Source: JAGOJE01 sp964553715 (lineage in GTDB: Bacteria; Pseudomonadota; Alphaproteobacteria; Rickettsiales; Rickettsiaceae). Taken from it: a stretch of 15,860 bases of DNA. Below the pieces are notes generated by a model. That model searched no databases. It saw only the letters and a list, made by a program, of their open reading frames with translations, and was not told the origin of the DNA. Location: positions 1-15,860 of the forward strand of contig CAZKKY010000022.1 in NCBI GenBank assembly GCA_964553715.1, given 5' to 3'. Position numbers and translations under genes: made by a program. Numbering within the stretch: position 1 is the first letter of the stretch; each line of letters opens with the position of its first letter. Shown here one piece after another: positions 1 to 7,619 of this stretch.

Positions 1-506
1 ATTTTTTGCGATGCTTTTTGACAAGAATAAGTAACAAACACTCGAAAATTTCTAGCAAGCCTCCCATCACTACTATTTGCAAAATCCACGGAACAATTCT
101 GAATGAACCACTTCCTATATTTTGTTAATCTCTCTAAGCTTTCTCCTCCATGAATTCTGTCATTTTCCCAAATAGCAAAAGGCCTGCTAATATCATGAGA
201 TGCTACTATCAAAAATTGTAAATAACTATCTTCAGGCAGCTCATCGTTAAAAAACAAGGTTAAATTTTTTTCAATATCAGAATTAGAACCAACTATCGGA
301 TGAATCTCAAACCAAAAACCACATGTATCATTCTCATTAAAAGCAATACCACTACCATCATCAAAATATTGATAGGGCAGCAAAGAGCTAAGCGGAGTAG
401 CAGAAAAAGTCTGGCTATCTAATAGTTTCTTGAATGCACTGCTAGAATCAATACTTCTCTCAGCATTTGATTTAAAACCCAAAAAATCCGCGAGTCTACT
501 CATCAT
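1..506 (-). CDS. traC: TraC, F-type T4SS ATPase (N-terminal part, runs off left edge)
   Basis: This is the first ~168 residues of TraC, the cytoplasmic VirB4-like ATPase that powers pilus assembly in F-type conjugation systems. The ATG at 506 overlaps the traV stop by one base (TGATG), with a second ATG directly after it at 503; either could be used. The segments SSLLPYQYFDDGSGI, DTCGFWFEIHPIVGSNSDIE and RNFRVFVTYSCQK follow the N-terminal pattern of F TraC (LLPY...SG...N.D..GF..E..PI.G...., then FR.F..YS). The Walker motifs lie beyond the window, so an intact ATPase cannot be confirmed. It is the last visible gene of the operon and its position after traV is canonical. Confidence 0.88.
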   Translation of the reverse strand, partial: MMSRLADFLGFKSNAERSIDSSSAFKKLLDSQTFSATPLSSLLPYQYFDDGSGIAFNENDTCGFWFEIHPIVGSNSDIEKNLTLFFNDELPEDSYLQFLIVASHDISRPFAIWENDRIHGGESLERLTKYRKWFIQNCSVDFANSSDGRLARNFRVFVTYSCQKASQK

Positions 507-832
507 CAGCGTTTCTCCAAATCATCAGTAAACAATATATCATTTGACCTTTTATCAATTATTACAGGAGCCTCACCATTACTTAGGTTAATTGATTTAG
601 ATTTACATTTTAAACCGTGACACTTAGTATCAGTTTTCGTAACTCTTTCTATCTCTCCGCTCTTAATTAAATGATCTATTTTGTCAATAGACATACATGT
701 GCCACCTTTAGCATCCGGACAAGAAAAAGATGAATTATAGGCGCTACAAGATGTAACAACAAAAGATAAAGAAAGTGACAATATGATTTTTCTAATATTA
801 CATATGTCTTTCATTCCTAAGTTTATTTCCAT
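506..832 (-). CDS. traV: TraV, outer-membrane lipoprotein of the F-type T4SS
   Basis: This 108-residue lipoprotein should form part of the outer-membrane core ring with TraK and TraB. A basic stretch and hydrophobic segment (about residues 14-27) lead to a lipobox-like VVTSC with Cys29 as the lipidated residue. The following YNSSFSCPDAKGGTCMSI matches the cysteine-containing TraV signature (FxCxxxxxxxCMS). It is short compared with F TraV (about 171 aa), lacking most of the C-terminal part; whether this is normal for the lineage or a truncation is unclear. The ATG at 832 has an AGG about 7 bases upstream and overlaps the end of traB by 10 bases; an ATG at 814 is a weaker alternative. Confidence 0.82.
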   Translation of the reverse strand: MEINLGMKDICNIRKIILSLSLSFVVTSCSAYNSSFSCPDAKGGTCMSIDKIDHLIKSGEIERVTKTDTKCHGLKCKSKSINLSNGEAPVIIDKRSNDILFTDDLEKR

Positions 833-2133
833 TTTCTGCCTACTTGTTCATTTTCATTGTTCATAGCTCTCTCATATTTAATTTTGGACACAGTACCAAT
901 CTCGCCAACAGAAAAGCCTTTGTTAATATGAGCCTGCACTCTAACACCAGCAGGAATAGTAAGAACTGGAGACATACTCTCAGCTTGTTTTAAGTAATAT
1001 TCTACTAATTTATCACCAGCATTAGAAATACCCTCTGTAGCACCACTTTTAGCTAAATCTTTAAAATCCTGTTTTTTACTAGATAATACTCCACCTCCAA
1101 CAATATGCATCGCAGGCTTCCCATTAGAAATACTACCAAAACCACTAATCATTCCTCCAATCATCGCATTCTTCAGATGTTTAGAAGAAGTAGATACTAC
1201 ACTTCCTTTAATACCGTTAAATCCATCAGGCCCATAAACTACTCCCGCGATTCTGCTAGTAATATATGCGCCATCTACCTCACAAATCATCTTTTCAAGG
1301 CGAATTACTGCTCTTTCAGAAGAAAGATCCCCATAAGCACTGCCCATAATATGACATTTAGAAACATCAAGCGGGTTTTTACTATTTAGGTTCCCACGTG
1401 ATTCTAAACGAATGCTTACAGATGTAGAATTCTCATCAGCAGTATTAAGACCTGTAGAAACCACTATTCCGCCAAGTAAATAACCATTAAAATAAGTCCC
1501 TTCTGGAATATAGTTTTTTGTAGATTTAGGCTCATCAAACTCTATCGCAGTAGTAAAATCCACTTCATCAATCTTAGGCGCTACATGACTTGGCGCGCTA
1601 TTAATACGCTTCTCCTCTTCAATTGCAACCCTCTGAAGATTTGCTCCCGCTAATTCTAATTCTTTCCTTGCCATTAATAGCTTTTCCTTGGTATCCGCTA
1701 ATTCTTCTTCTACCTCCATTTTGGTACTATTTAATGCCTCCTCTTGTTTAGCCTCTAAAAGCTTTAATCTATCATTTAGATCTCTCCTATCTTGCTCTCT
1801 TTGTTCTTCATAATAATTTCTCCAATGAACTTCAGCATTTAAAGCTTTGTCAGCAAGCTCGACCTTTAAAGCAACAGGCTTCTGCGCTAATTGCTTCTTT
1901 TTATTTTTACTTTGTAAAAATAAAATAGCTAAACATGTTAGGACTAAAATCCCCATTAAAATCGTCGCTAAAAAAAGATTTTGCTTGTTTCTGATTGAAA
2001 AATTATTTTCATTCTTTAACTTAAGACCATCCCCTTCATCTTGACTAAAGAGAAAATCTTCTTCATTTATCTGATTTTTTTTACGCAAGTTAAGAAGAGA
2101 TCTAAAACCATCTATTAACTCCTTCAGCTTCAT
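823..2133 (-). CDS. traB: TraB, VirB10-like scaffold of the F-type T4SS
   Basis: TraB/TrbI/VirB10 family protein spanning the inner membrane, periplasm and outer-membrane core. It is 436 aa (F TraB is about 475). A charged cytoplasmic head (1-50) is followed by one membrane helix (about 53-73), a long Glu/Lys/Arg-rich coiled coil (about 95-175), and a C-terminal periplasmic domain (about 207-430). That domain opens with IPEGTYFNGYLLGGIVVST, which fits the family's IPaGs...a.LlnGv motif, and contains a Gly-rich SGFGSISNGKPAMHIVGGGV stretch. Its start overlaps the traK stop (ATGA), with GGGAGAAG just upstream as ribosome binding site, indicating translational coupling. The order K-B-V fits F-like systems. 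Confidence 0.92.
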   Translation of the reverse strand: MKLKELIDGFRSLLNLRKKNQINEEDFLFSQDEGDGLKLKNENNFSIRNKQNLFLATILMGILVLTCLAILFLQSKNKKKQLAQKPVALKVELADKALNAEVHWRNYYEEQREQDRRDLNDRLKLLEAKQEEALNSTKMEVEEELADTKEKLLMARKELELAGANLQRVAIEEEKRINSAPSHVAPKIDEVDFTTAIEFDEPKSTKNYIPEGTYFNGYLLGGIVVSTGLNTADENSTSVSIRLESRGNLNSKNPLDVSKCHIMGSAYGDLSSERAVIRLEKMICEVDGAYITSRIAGVVYGPDGFNGIKGSVVSTSSKHLKNAMIGGMISGFGSISNGKPAMHIVGGGVLSSKKQDFKDLAKSGATEGISNAGDKLVEYYLKQAESMSPVLTIPAGVRVQAHINKGFSVGEIGTVSKIKYERAMNNENEQVGRKWK

Positions 2134-2882
2134 AACTCTTCTCCCTCAAATACTAAAAACACCCTTGAACTACTCTTAGGCCCTAGTGCTTTTTTCTCAG
2201 ATTTAATAGCAATAACGTTGTCAAAACTTTGAGAGAGCTTCTCTTCTAAAGAGTAAATATAATCTTTTTTAGATTTGTTCTTTACCTCAAAGCCAGCCCC
2301 AAAAATCTTCCCATATCTATAGCTCACATATTGTTTGATTTCTAAATCACTATGGTTCTTAAGTTTGATTCTACGTTTAATATCAGATATATAATATTTA
2401 TCCTGCCTAGAATTTTGCATCGATTTGATCATCTCTAACGCTTCTGACTTATGAATATCTTTGTCTTTTGGAAAACTTTTTGGACCTTTTAAAACCACTA
2501 AAGATGGTGTCTGTTTTTCAAGAGATTTAAGATGCAAATCAAATACTTCTGAATCTATATCTATCACTGAAATATCAAGAGTCTCTCCTGCTGGAACATT
2601 CAAACTCAAAAATAAATTACTTCCATCTTGAGAAATTATGTTGCTGAATTTACTTGTATCACCTACAACTTTAGTAATTCTATTATCTTTAAAATTTAAA
2701 CGATTGATTAAACTAGCACTCATCTCAATCGTTATAGGAGTTAAATAATTTAAAATCACTTCTGTATTCTTCTCATGAACATCCATTATGAGGCTCTTTT
2801 TTGACTCAGCAACTACCGAAGACATAGCAAAAATTATACATAAACAAATTGCTAATACATATTTTGATCTTTTAATTGTCAT
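2130..2882 (-). CDS. traK: TraK, periplasmic secretin-like core protein of the F-type T4SS
   Basis: TraK (VirB9-like) joins TraB and TraV in the outer-membrane core. The reading frame extends to an ATG at 2900, but the start at 2882 is preferred: it has AAGG nine bases upstream and gives a clean signal peptide (MTIKRSKYVLAICLCIIFAM..VVA/ES). From this start the protein is 250 aa, close to F TraK (about 242). The mature part is predominantly beta-strand in character, and the last third (RRIKLKNHSDLEIKQYVSYR... and SSSRVFLVFEG) fits the family's C-terminal domain. It overlaps the end of traE by 11 bases and is itself overlapped by traB, so the three genes are coupled. Confidence 0.87.
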   Translation of the reverse strand: MTIKRSKYVLAICLCIIFAMSSVVAESKKSLIMDVHEKNTEVILNYLTPITIEMSASLINRLNFKDNRITKVVGDTSKFSNIISQDGSNLFLSLNVPAGETLDISVIDIDSEVFDLHLKSLEKQTPSLVVLKGPKSFPKDKDIHKSEALEMIKSMQNSRQDKYYISDIKRRIKLKNHSDLEIKQYVSYRYGKIFGAGFEVKNKSKKDYIYSLEEKLSQSFDNVIAIKSEKKALGPKSSSRVFLVFEGEEL

Positions 2883-3540
2883 AATCGTCAACCTTCTCAT
2901 CTGTTTGAGTGCCTACATCATCATTCTCATAATCACTACTTACTTCTAAATCAATTGTCTCAGATTCATATTCTCCTTTTTGGTTCTTTATCAGATGTAC
3001 AAATTCTTTTAGTAATAATTTCCCACTTACCCACTCAAAATTTAATCTGTAAACAGCAGGATTAGATGTAACACCCTTCTCTCCAAATCTACTCGTTAAC
3101 TGACCATGTGCCTCTACTGTTAATGTCTTCTCATTCACTTCAAATTTCTTCACTGCAAAGTGAGTGCTTAAAGAAAATTTTGCATATTTCTTTTTAGCCG
3201 AAGCAAAATATTGTGCTAATTCCTTCATGTAACGTACATCACTTTGAGATACATGCTTAAACAACCTTTCTCTCTTCCAATCAATACAGCCACTATCAAG
3301 ATCTAGTAAAAACGGTATATACATACTACTTACTTCTGATAAATAACTAGCACTCACCTCATTTTCAGTAGTCCATACTTCCTGATTCAAACCAGGAACT
3401 AATACTATCCTTTCCTTGGTAGTAACTAGTTTAAGTGCTAGTAATAAACAGCAAAAAATAGTAGCGATACTAAGGATAAGAAAAACATTTCTTTGCCTAG
3501 ATACCATCTCTATATTTAAAACCATGATTTCTTTATTCAT
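2872..3540 (-). CDS. traE: TraE, VirB8-like inner-membrane protein of the F-type T4SS
   Basis: TraE is an inner-membrane protein with one N-terminal helix and a periplasmic VirB8-like domain, needed for pilus assembly. Here the short cytoplasmic head is followed by a membrane helix (about residues 18-37) and then RIVLVPGLNQEVW, matching the family signature (...vlvP.....w....). Later motifs ASYLSEVSSMYIPFLLDL and PAVYRLNFEW also fit. It is 222 aa against about 188 in F; the surplus is an acidic C-terminal tail (about 195-222). No strong ribosome binding site settles the start, and an ATG at 3525 is also possible. It sits between traL and traK as in F. Confidence 0.88.
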   Translation of the reverse strand: MNKEIMVLNIEMVSRQRNVFLILSIATIFCCLLLALKLVTTKERIVLVPGLNQEVWTTENEVSASYLSEVSSMYIPFLLDLDSGCIDWKRERLFKHVSQSDVRYMKELAQYFASAKKKYAKFSLSTHFAVKKFEVNEKTLTVEAHGQLTSRFGEKGVTSNPAVYRLNFEWVSGKLLLKEFVHLIKNQKGEYESETIDLEVSSDYENDDVGTQTDEKVDDYDN

Positions 3541-3571
3541 TTCGCTAATTTTTTATCTTTACATGCAAGCT

Positions 3572-3856
3572 TCACATAATTTTACGATGATGCGATTCTG
3601 GCATATTGCTGTCTACGAGAGCCTTAACAAATGGAAGATGCCAATAAACTGACCTTTGAATATTTCCTTCATGCCAGTGCTTTGAAAGAAACCGACCCAA
3701 CATAAAACCAATAGCAGATCCTCCTATCCCCCACAGAAAACCCTTGATTAAGGTAAAAATAGAGAAAAAAATACCTCCAAATAAAAGAGACCCTATGCTA
3801 CAATTATAAGCCTTATGTTCCTTGTTCAAACAATTGTTAAAATCTCTTCTCGCCAT
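3572..3856 (-). CDS. traL: TraL, small pilus-assembly membrane protein
   Basis: TraL is a small membrane protein required for F-pilus assembly. This one is 94 aa (F TraL is about 91). It has two hydrophobic stretches (about residues 22-38 and 40-54, GFLWGIGGSAIGFMLGRFL) and a conserved-looking C-terminal end: RSVYWHLPFVKAL then NMPESHHRKIM, comparable to YWYMP and VPDSCFRQW in F TraL. It lies between the pilin gene and traE, the expected position. A weak GAGAG stretch about 9 bases ahead of the ATG may serve as ribosome binding site. Confidence 0.85.
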   Translation of the reverse strand: MARRDFNNCLNKEHKAYNCSIGSLLFGGIFFSIFTLIKGFLWGIGGSAIGFMLGRFLSKHWHEGNIQRSVYWHLPFVKALVDSNMPESHHRKIM

Positions 3857-3897
3857 AAAAATACTCTCGTCAATTTCTACCTAAATCATCTGCTCAT

Positions 3898-4263
3898 TCA
3901 AGATGTAGGTGTACCAGCTCCAAAAGCACCCATTGCTTGAATAGCCATCATCACTCCTCCAGCTAAACTCCCTCCTATTGCAGCTTTAATCGCCTTCTGT
4001 TTTAAGTCTCCTTCCCCAAAAAATATTCCAGATGATGCAGCAGAAATACCTACCACTGTTAACCAGTAATCTCTAATAAGTGCTCTTAATGGGTTAAGAA
4101 TAGCTTGTGCTCCCGCATCCAAGTTAAAAGTTGTTGCTAACGCAACCTCAGGAACAATAATGGCTCCTATTAAAAAAGCGCCCCCAATACAAATTAGAGA
4201 CTTTGTCTGCTCTATTTTAATATGTTTTTTTGTATGCTTTGTTAATTTTATCTGTTTCGTCAT
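3898..4263 (-). CDS. traA: TraA-like propilin
   Basis: This is the first gene of the tra cluster and the likely pilus subunit. The 121-aa length equals that of F propilin. The basic head (1-21) and hydrophobic segment end at an ALA/TTFN signal-peptidase site near residue 43, leaving a mature chain of about 78 residues. That chain has two hydrophobic helices (about 68-82 and 95-113) separated by a short charged loop (EGDLKQKAIK), the layout of TraA/VirB2 pilins, with small residues (Gly, Ala) dominating. AAGGAG stands 8 bases ahead of the ATG, the strongest ribosome binding site of the cluster, as expected for an abundant subunit. Sequence identity to F TraA is low; the call rests on architecture and position. 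Confidence 0.78.
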   Translation of the reverse strand: MTKQIKLTKHTKKHIKIEQTKSLICIGGAFLIGAIIVPEVALATTFNLDAGAQAILNPLRALIRDYWLTVVGISAASSGIFFGEGDLKQKAIKAAIGGSLAGGVMMAIQAMGAFGAGTPTS

Positions 4264-4405
4264 TGGACTTTCTCCTTATTATTGTTGTTTTCTACTTTTT
4301 TGTTTAGATTTCTTATAATAACAATTCTTCTACACCTATTAGGCTAAAAATAAATTGAACATCATTAGAAATCACCGCAAATTTATTATTTTCTCAAAGA
4401 CACTA

Positions 4406-4895
4406 TTAACAGCCTAAATCGAAACACAGTGTCTGTTTAGATTCAGGATATAAATGGCCAAGAGAATTTTTATTTTTATCTATACCAGTAGGAGTAATGT
4501 CTGATATCTGTGCCTAAATAAGGCCCAAAAATGTAACTTTTGATCTAGATCATTTTTATATTGGAAAGTAAAAAATTCATTACTATTTGATTGCTTTGTA
4601 TTGTAAGCAATAATTGTCGCTTGCATTAAGTTAGAAATAACTAACTCTGCAATACAAGCAAAACAGTTAATATTAATTTTTTGTAAAAACTTTCTCTTAT
4701 TGCTAGAATAAGTTTTTTGATCTATAATCACAGTGTTCACACTCCTTGTAGTATTGGACAGCCCATCAGAAAGTACTCAGATCATCCAATTTCTTAGGTA
4801 CTTACTGGTGGTATCGTTTGTTAATTTATAATTGCTATCATTTTATTTACTCCTTTAGTTTGAAATTTTTCTAGTAAAACATCTTTTATCGTCAT
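4406..4895 (-). pseudogene. Decayed unknown gene upstream of traA (about 162 codons when repaired)
   Basis: I do not recognise the product. A well-placed ATG at 4895 (GGAAGG 7 bases upstream) opens MTIKDVLLEKFQTKGVNK and then stops at 4821. Adding one A to the AAAA run near 4840 moves into a frame that reads DSNYKLTNDTTSKYLRNWMI. One TGA follows, and the frame then joins the open stretch 4740-4538. Skipping one A at the AAAA run 4538-4541 and one near 4502 continues without stops through SYIFGPYLGTDI, DITPTGIDKNK and SLGHLYPESKQTLCFDLGC to TAA at 4406-4408. The repaired reading is 162 residues with Gly, Pro and Trp content unlike translated noise. The ATG overlaps the stop of the preceding broken gene (TAATG), so the pair was once coupled. 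A short product from a GTG at 4740 or 4731 could still be made. Sequencing indels are an alternative explanation. Confidence 0.55.
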
Positions 4896-5157
4896 TATAT
4901 TCCTTCCTCTTTCAAATGCTTCAAATAAGACTGAACTTTTTGAAATACAACTTGATCAGATTGCTTTTGCCATGCTAAAAATATATATCCTATCTTTTTT
5001 GTATAAATTAACCCCTAGTTGTACAACTTTGACTAGTCAAATTAGCATTTTGCCTGTACTTACTTAACTGGGTACCAAACCCTTTTATACTAACAATAGG
5101 GCTCATAACAGAATTATTATTTCTAAAATCGGTCTCTGTGGTTAGAATATTTATCAT
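4895..5157 (-). pseudogene. Decayed unknown gene, first of a coupled pair upstream of tra
   Basis: An ATG at 5157, with GTGAG about 9 bases upstream, starts a 49-residue frame that stops at 5008. It contains SPIVSIKGFGTQLSKYRQN. If the GGGG run at 5012-5015 had one more G, the frame would continue without stop through KKIGYIFLAWQKQSDQVV and FQKVQSYLKHLKEEGI to the TAA at 4895-4897, giving 87 residues. That stop overlaps the ATG of the next broken gene by one base. The product is not recognised. The position just ahead of the tra genes, on the same strand, is where regulators such as traJ/traY lie in F, but nothing in the sequence shows a regulator fold. Confidence 0.5.
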
Positions 5158-5232
5158 GTGTTGTCTCACTTTTAAGACTTATTAATTAAACATTAATATT
5201 AAATTATTAGTTGTATTTTTATAACCGTTTCT

Positions 5233-5261
5233 AATAAACCATAAGTTATTATTTATGTCAA
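5233..5261 (-). promoter_or_regulatory. Putative sigma70 promoter for the decayed pair and possibly tra
   Basis: On the minus strand TTGACA (perfect -35, 5256-5261) is followed after 17 bases by TTTATT (5233-5238, 4 of 6 matches to TATAAT). Transcription would start near 5226, about 70 bases ahead of the ATG at 5157. All genes from here to traC are on the same strand. No other clear promoter was seen directly in front of traA. Confidence 0.45.
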
Positions 5262-5322
5262 GCATTAAATTTAAGATTTATTTTATATGATGAAAATTGA
5301 TAATAATAAAGCACAGTATCAT

Positions 5323-5379
5323 ATCACTACTTGTCTAGATAAATGCACACAAAATAACTGAAATACCAGTAGTAGTGAT
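5323..5379. repeat. 9-bp inverted repeat downstream of the replication gene
   Basis: ATCACTACT (5323-5331) and AGTAGTGAT (5371-5379) are perfect inverted copies separated by 39 bases, between the end of the replication gene and the promoter at 5233. The spacing is too long and no T-run follows, so a simple terminator is unlikely. The rest of 5158-5433 shows no gene. Confidence 0.4.
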
Positions 5380-5433
5380 CTTGTAAATTCTGTCAAATTT
5401 ATATCAACAATTTTAATAACCAACCTCTAATAA

Positions 5434-7158
5434 TCACACTACGATTGCATTTAATGTAAAATTTTCTGCTTTACAAATGTTCTCTATTAAGCTGCCATAT
5501 CTGTTATTTATCCAGTCCTTCATAAATTTATTAGGCGCTCTTAACGTAACTTCCCTACTCTCCTCATCTACTATCGCATCAAGCTTACTAAATAAAGATG
5601 CGTCTAATCCATGACCTGCCTTACCAAAATATCTTACCAGTTTCATCCTTATATCTCCCCAAATACCTCTAGGCATCTTTGCAAATCCTCTCCCGTCTTC
5701 AATATCTTCTCTAGTTAATTCAATATAATCAATATCTCTTCTCTCCTCTTTTATTATCTCAAAAACTAAGCATTTAATACAGACAACTTCTTCTCCATAA
5801 CTCATATCATAGATAGATCTTAATTCTCCTAATATGATCTCTTCTTCCAATTCCGATAATTCAATAGATCCTTTAAGATAAATTTTAAAATTCTCCCCTT
5901 CCATATTACCATAAATGTAAGATCTTAAAAATCTATAAGCGCTATTCGGCGATAATCTAGATGATAACTTTTTCTTCAATTGCATCTCTGGTGAAATATC
6001 TAATGAATTTTCTATTTCTGATAAAAATCTCTCTTGAATCTTATGATCTTGTTCTTCTTTAGTGAGATTGTTATTTATCCTAAATCCCTGCCCAGATATC
6101 AATATAGCATTACGTTTCTCAAATCTTAAAATCTCAGACATATAACTCATAAAACCTTTTTTGATATTACAGCTCCATTCAGGCTTCTTTCTAGCTAAGT
6201 CCTTTAAAATCTCATTTATCGCATTATCTGAAAATTCTCTAGAACAAAGTCTTCTGAGTTCAGAACAATCTATTGATGATAGAGGATAAAAATCTATAAG
6301 CCTTTTTTCATTTTTATAAGAAATTTTAGGCTTTTGATCTTTTTGTTTCTGATTATTCTCTTCATAACTAGTTATTTTATCCCCTCCCCTCATAGCTTTC
6401 TCATTTAAAAAAATATTAGAAAAATTTCCTTCTTCAAAACTAGATCTCATAGATCTATCTTTATAATCTTTTATATTATTCTCTTCTTTCTTTATATAAT
6501 CTCTACAATTTTGTAGAGAGGGGGTATCAAAGTTGTATAGAGGAAGAAAAAAAGTTTTTTCTTCAGAAGATTCTAAAATAGGTTCTAGATTTAAAGGTTC
6601 TATATCATCCGTTTCAAAATCACACCCTTCAGTGTTAGATTTTCCTTCTAATGTATCTAACTCATTAATGTGAATCGATTCTATAGAGTTAGAGTTATGA
6701 TTATCTTCAAAACGAATTTTTGCATTATCGTCACTATTATTTTTAGTTATTTTGCTGAAACGTTTAGATCGATCTAAAAGATGTATAAATAGAACATTAT
6801 TATATTTTTGTCCGTAGAGATAGATTGTTTTTAGTTCTCTTTTGATTATTCCAAGATCTTCTAATTTTACAAGAGCTCTCCGAATACGTTGCTTATTGAA
6901 ACCAAATTTTTGCTCGAAGTGACAGTAAGAAGTTTGCCAAACAGAACCGTTAAACTTACTAGTACCATCCTTGCTAGGCCTATACCAATAGACTATTTCC
7001 GAAAGTATAGTAATAGCATTAAAGTCAGTATTTCCAGAATCAGAAACTATTTCACCATACCAAGAATGCGGAATAATATTTCCTGATAATGTTGAATATG
7101 AATCACTGTTTTGATGTTGTGCAAATGCAACAGAATCTACTTGTATGTTTGAAATCAT
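5434..7158 (-). CDS. Plasmid replication initiator with DnaA_N-like C-terminal domain
   Basis: This matches the architecture of the DnaA-like replication proteins described on Rickettsia plasmids. The 574 residues show an N-terminal winged-helix DNA-binding region (about 75-115, FGFNKQRIRRALVKLEDLGI), a long hydrophilic low-complexity middle (about 130-290) that is probably disordered, and a C-terminal domain (about 495-574). That domain reads WGDIRMKLVRYFGKAG, VTLRAPNKFMKDWINNRYG and then NICKAENFTLN. This is the DnaA N-terminal domain pattern (W..I...L..., L.APN.F...WI...Y...I). No AAA+ Walker motif is present, so it is not a chromosomal DnaA. AGGGA six bases before ATG supports the start. 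Its upstream region holds a TATACA dyad and an RHH gene, both possible copy-number controls (inference). Confidence 0.8.
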   Translation of the reverse strand: MISNIQVDSVAFAQHQNSDSYSTLSGNIIPHSWYGEIVSDSGNTDFNAITILSEIVYWYRPSKDGTSKFNGSVWQTSYCHFEQKFGFNKQRIRRALVKLEDLGIIKRELKTIYLYGQKYNNVLFIHLLDRSKRFSKITKNNSDDNAKIRFEDNHNSNSIESIHINELDTLEGKSNTEGCDFETDDIEPLNLEPILESSEEKTFFLPLYNFDTPSLQNCRDYIKKEENNIKDYKDRSMRSSFEEGNFSNIFLNEKAMRGGDKITSYEENNQKQKDQKPKISYKNEKRLIDFYPLSSIDCSELRRLCSREFSDNAINEILKDLARKKPEWSCNIKKGFMSYMSEILRFEKRNAILISGQGFRINNNLTKEEQDHKIQERFLSEIENSLDISPEMQLKKKLSSRLSPNSAYRFLRSYIYGNMEGENFKIYLKGSIELSELEEEIILGELRSIYDMSYGEEVVCIKCLVFEIIKEERRDIDYIELTREDIEDGRGFAKMPRGIWGDIRMKLVRYFGKAGHGLDASLFSKLDAIVDEESREVTLRAPNKFMKDWINNRYGSLIENICKAENFTLNAIVV

Positions 7159-7262
7159 ATAAAATCCCTATAAATTAAGGGCTAATGAATACAAAAAGCT
7201 TGCAGAATTCCAAAAATGTTATATGATGAACTAAGTAAGGACCCGACGAAAGTTTCTTATTA

Positions 7263-7280
7263 GTTGTATATCTATACAAC
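7263..7280. promoter_or_regulatory. Perfect 18-bp dyad GTTGTATATCTATACAAC upstream of the replication gene
   Basis: Two 8-bp arms, GTTGTATA and TATACAAC, are perfect inverted copies separated by TC. Each arm contains the TATACA core found in the 11-bp repeats at 8941-9006 and 9136-9201, and the right arm equals the first 8 bases of the repeat unit at 8941. It lies in the 168-base gap between the RHH gene at 7327 and the replication gene at 7158. A protein recognising the repeats may bind here too; this is inference. Confidence 0.55.
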
Positions 7281-7326
7281 ATAATTTGGTGTTAAGTGAT
7301 GTATACTCTTAGCACCTTTTTTTGTT

Positions 7327-7536
7327 TTATTTATCAAATGTTTTTTCTTCTTCTTCTTCCTCTTCAATCTCTGCTAGTGTGATCTTTTCTTTTGCCATTT
7401 TTTCTCTAGCCGCTTCAATCAGCCACCTACCCCTATCTGTTAATGCAAAATGATCCAGGTGGTCATCTAATGCTTTAAGAAAAGACTTAGGTACAGAGAA
7501 CGACACTCGTTTTATTTCACTTTTCAACACAGCCAT
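7327..7536 (-). CDS. Ribbon-helix-helix DNA-binding protein (CopG-like), possible Rep regulator
   Basis: A 69-aa protein with a ribbon-helix-helix profile: strand KRVSFSVP (about residues 9-16), helix KSFLKALDDHLDHF, turn and second helix RGRWLIEAAREKMAK. A run of glutamates (about 58-65) gives an acidic tail, often an oligomerisation or partner-contact region. It is transcribed toward the replication gene from its own good promoter (7579-7606), so control of replication or of plasmid maintenance is likely but not shown. It differs clearly from the second RHH protein at 7895-8167, which is linked to parA. Confidence 0.7.
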   Translation of the reverse strand: MAVLKSEIKRVSFSVPKSFLKALDDHLDHFALTDRGRWLIEAAREKMAKEKITLAEIEEEEEEEKTFDK

Positions 7537-7578
7537 AAATTATTGTCTCTTTGATTAAATTACGTTTTGTACTTATTG

Positions 7579-7606
7579 AATATAAAGAATGTTTTTAGAT
7601 AGTCAA
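7579..7606 (-). promoter_or_regulatory. Sigma70-type promoter of the 69-aa RHH gene
   Basis: On the minus strand TTGACT (7601-7606) is followed by a 16-base spacer and TATATT (7579-7584). The predicted transcript begins near 7572 and reaches the ATG at 7536 after a leader of about 36 bases. Confidence 0.6.
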
Positions 7607-7619
7607 TAAGATTCGCACA

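Noticed and set aside
1105..1389. Plus-strand open frame of 94 codons
   Set aside because: Lies wholly antisense to traB, which has clear family features; the translation is Arg/Asn/Thr-rich noise.
3416..3652. Plus-strand open frame of 78 codons
   Set aside because: Antisense to the traE start and traL end, with no independent motif or ribosome binding site.
4398..4434. AGACACT/AGTGTCT inverted repeat as a terminator or insertion-sequence end
   Set aside because: Seven-bp arms with a 23-base loop, no T-run and no transposase nearby; part of it is the tail of the decayed gene.
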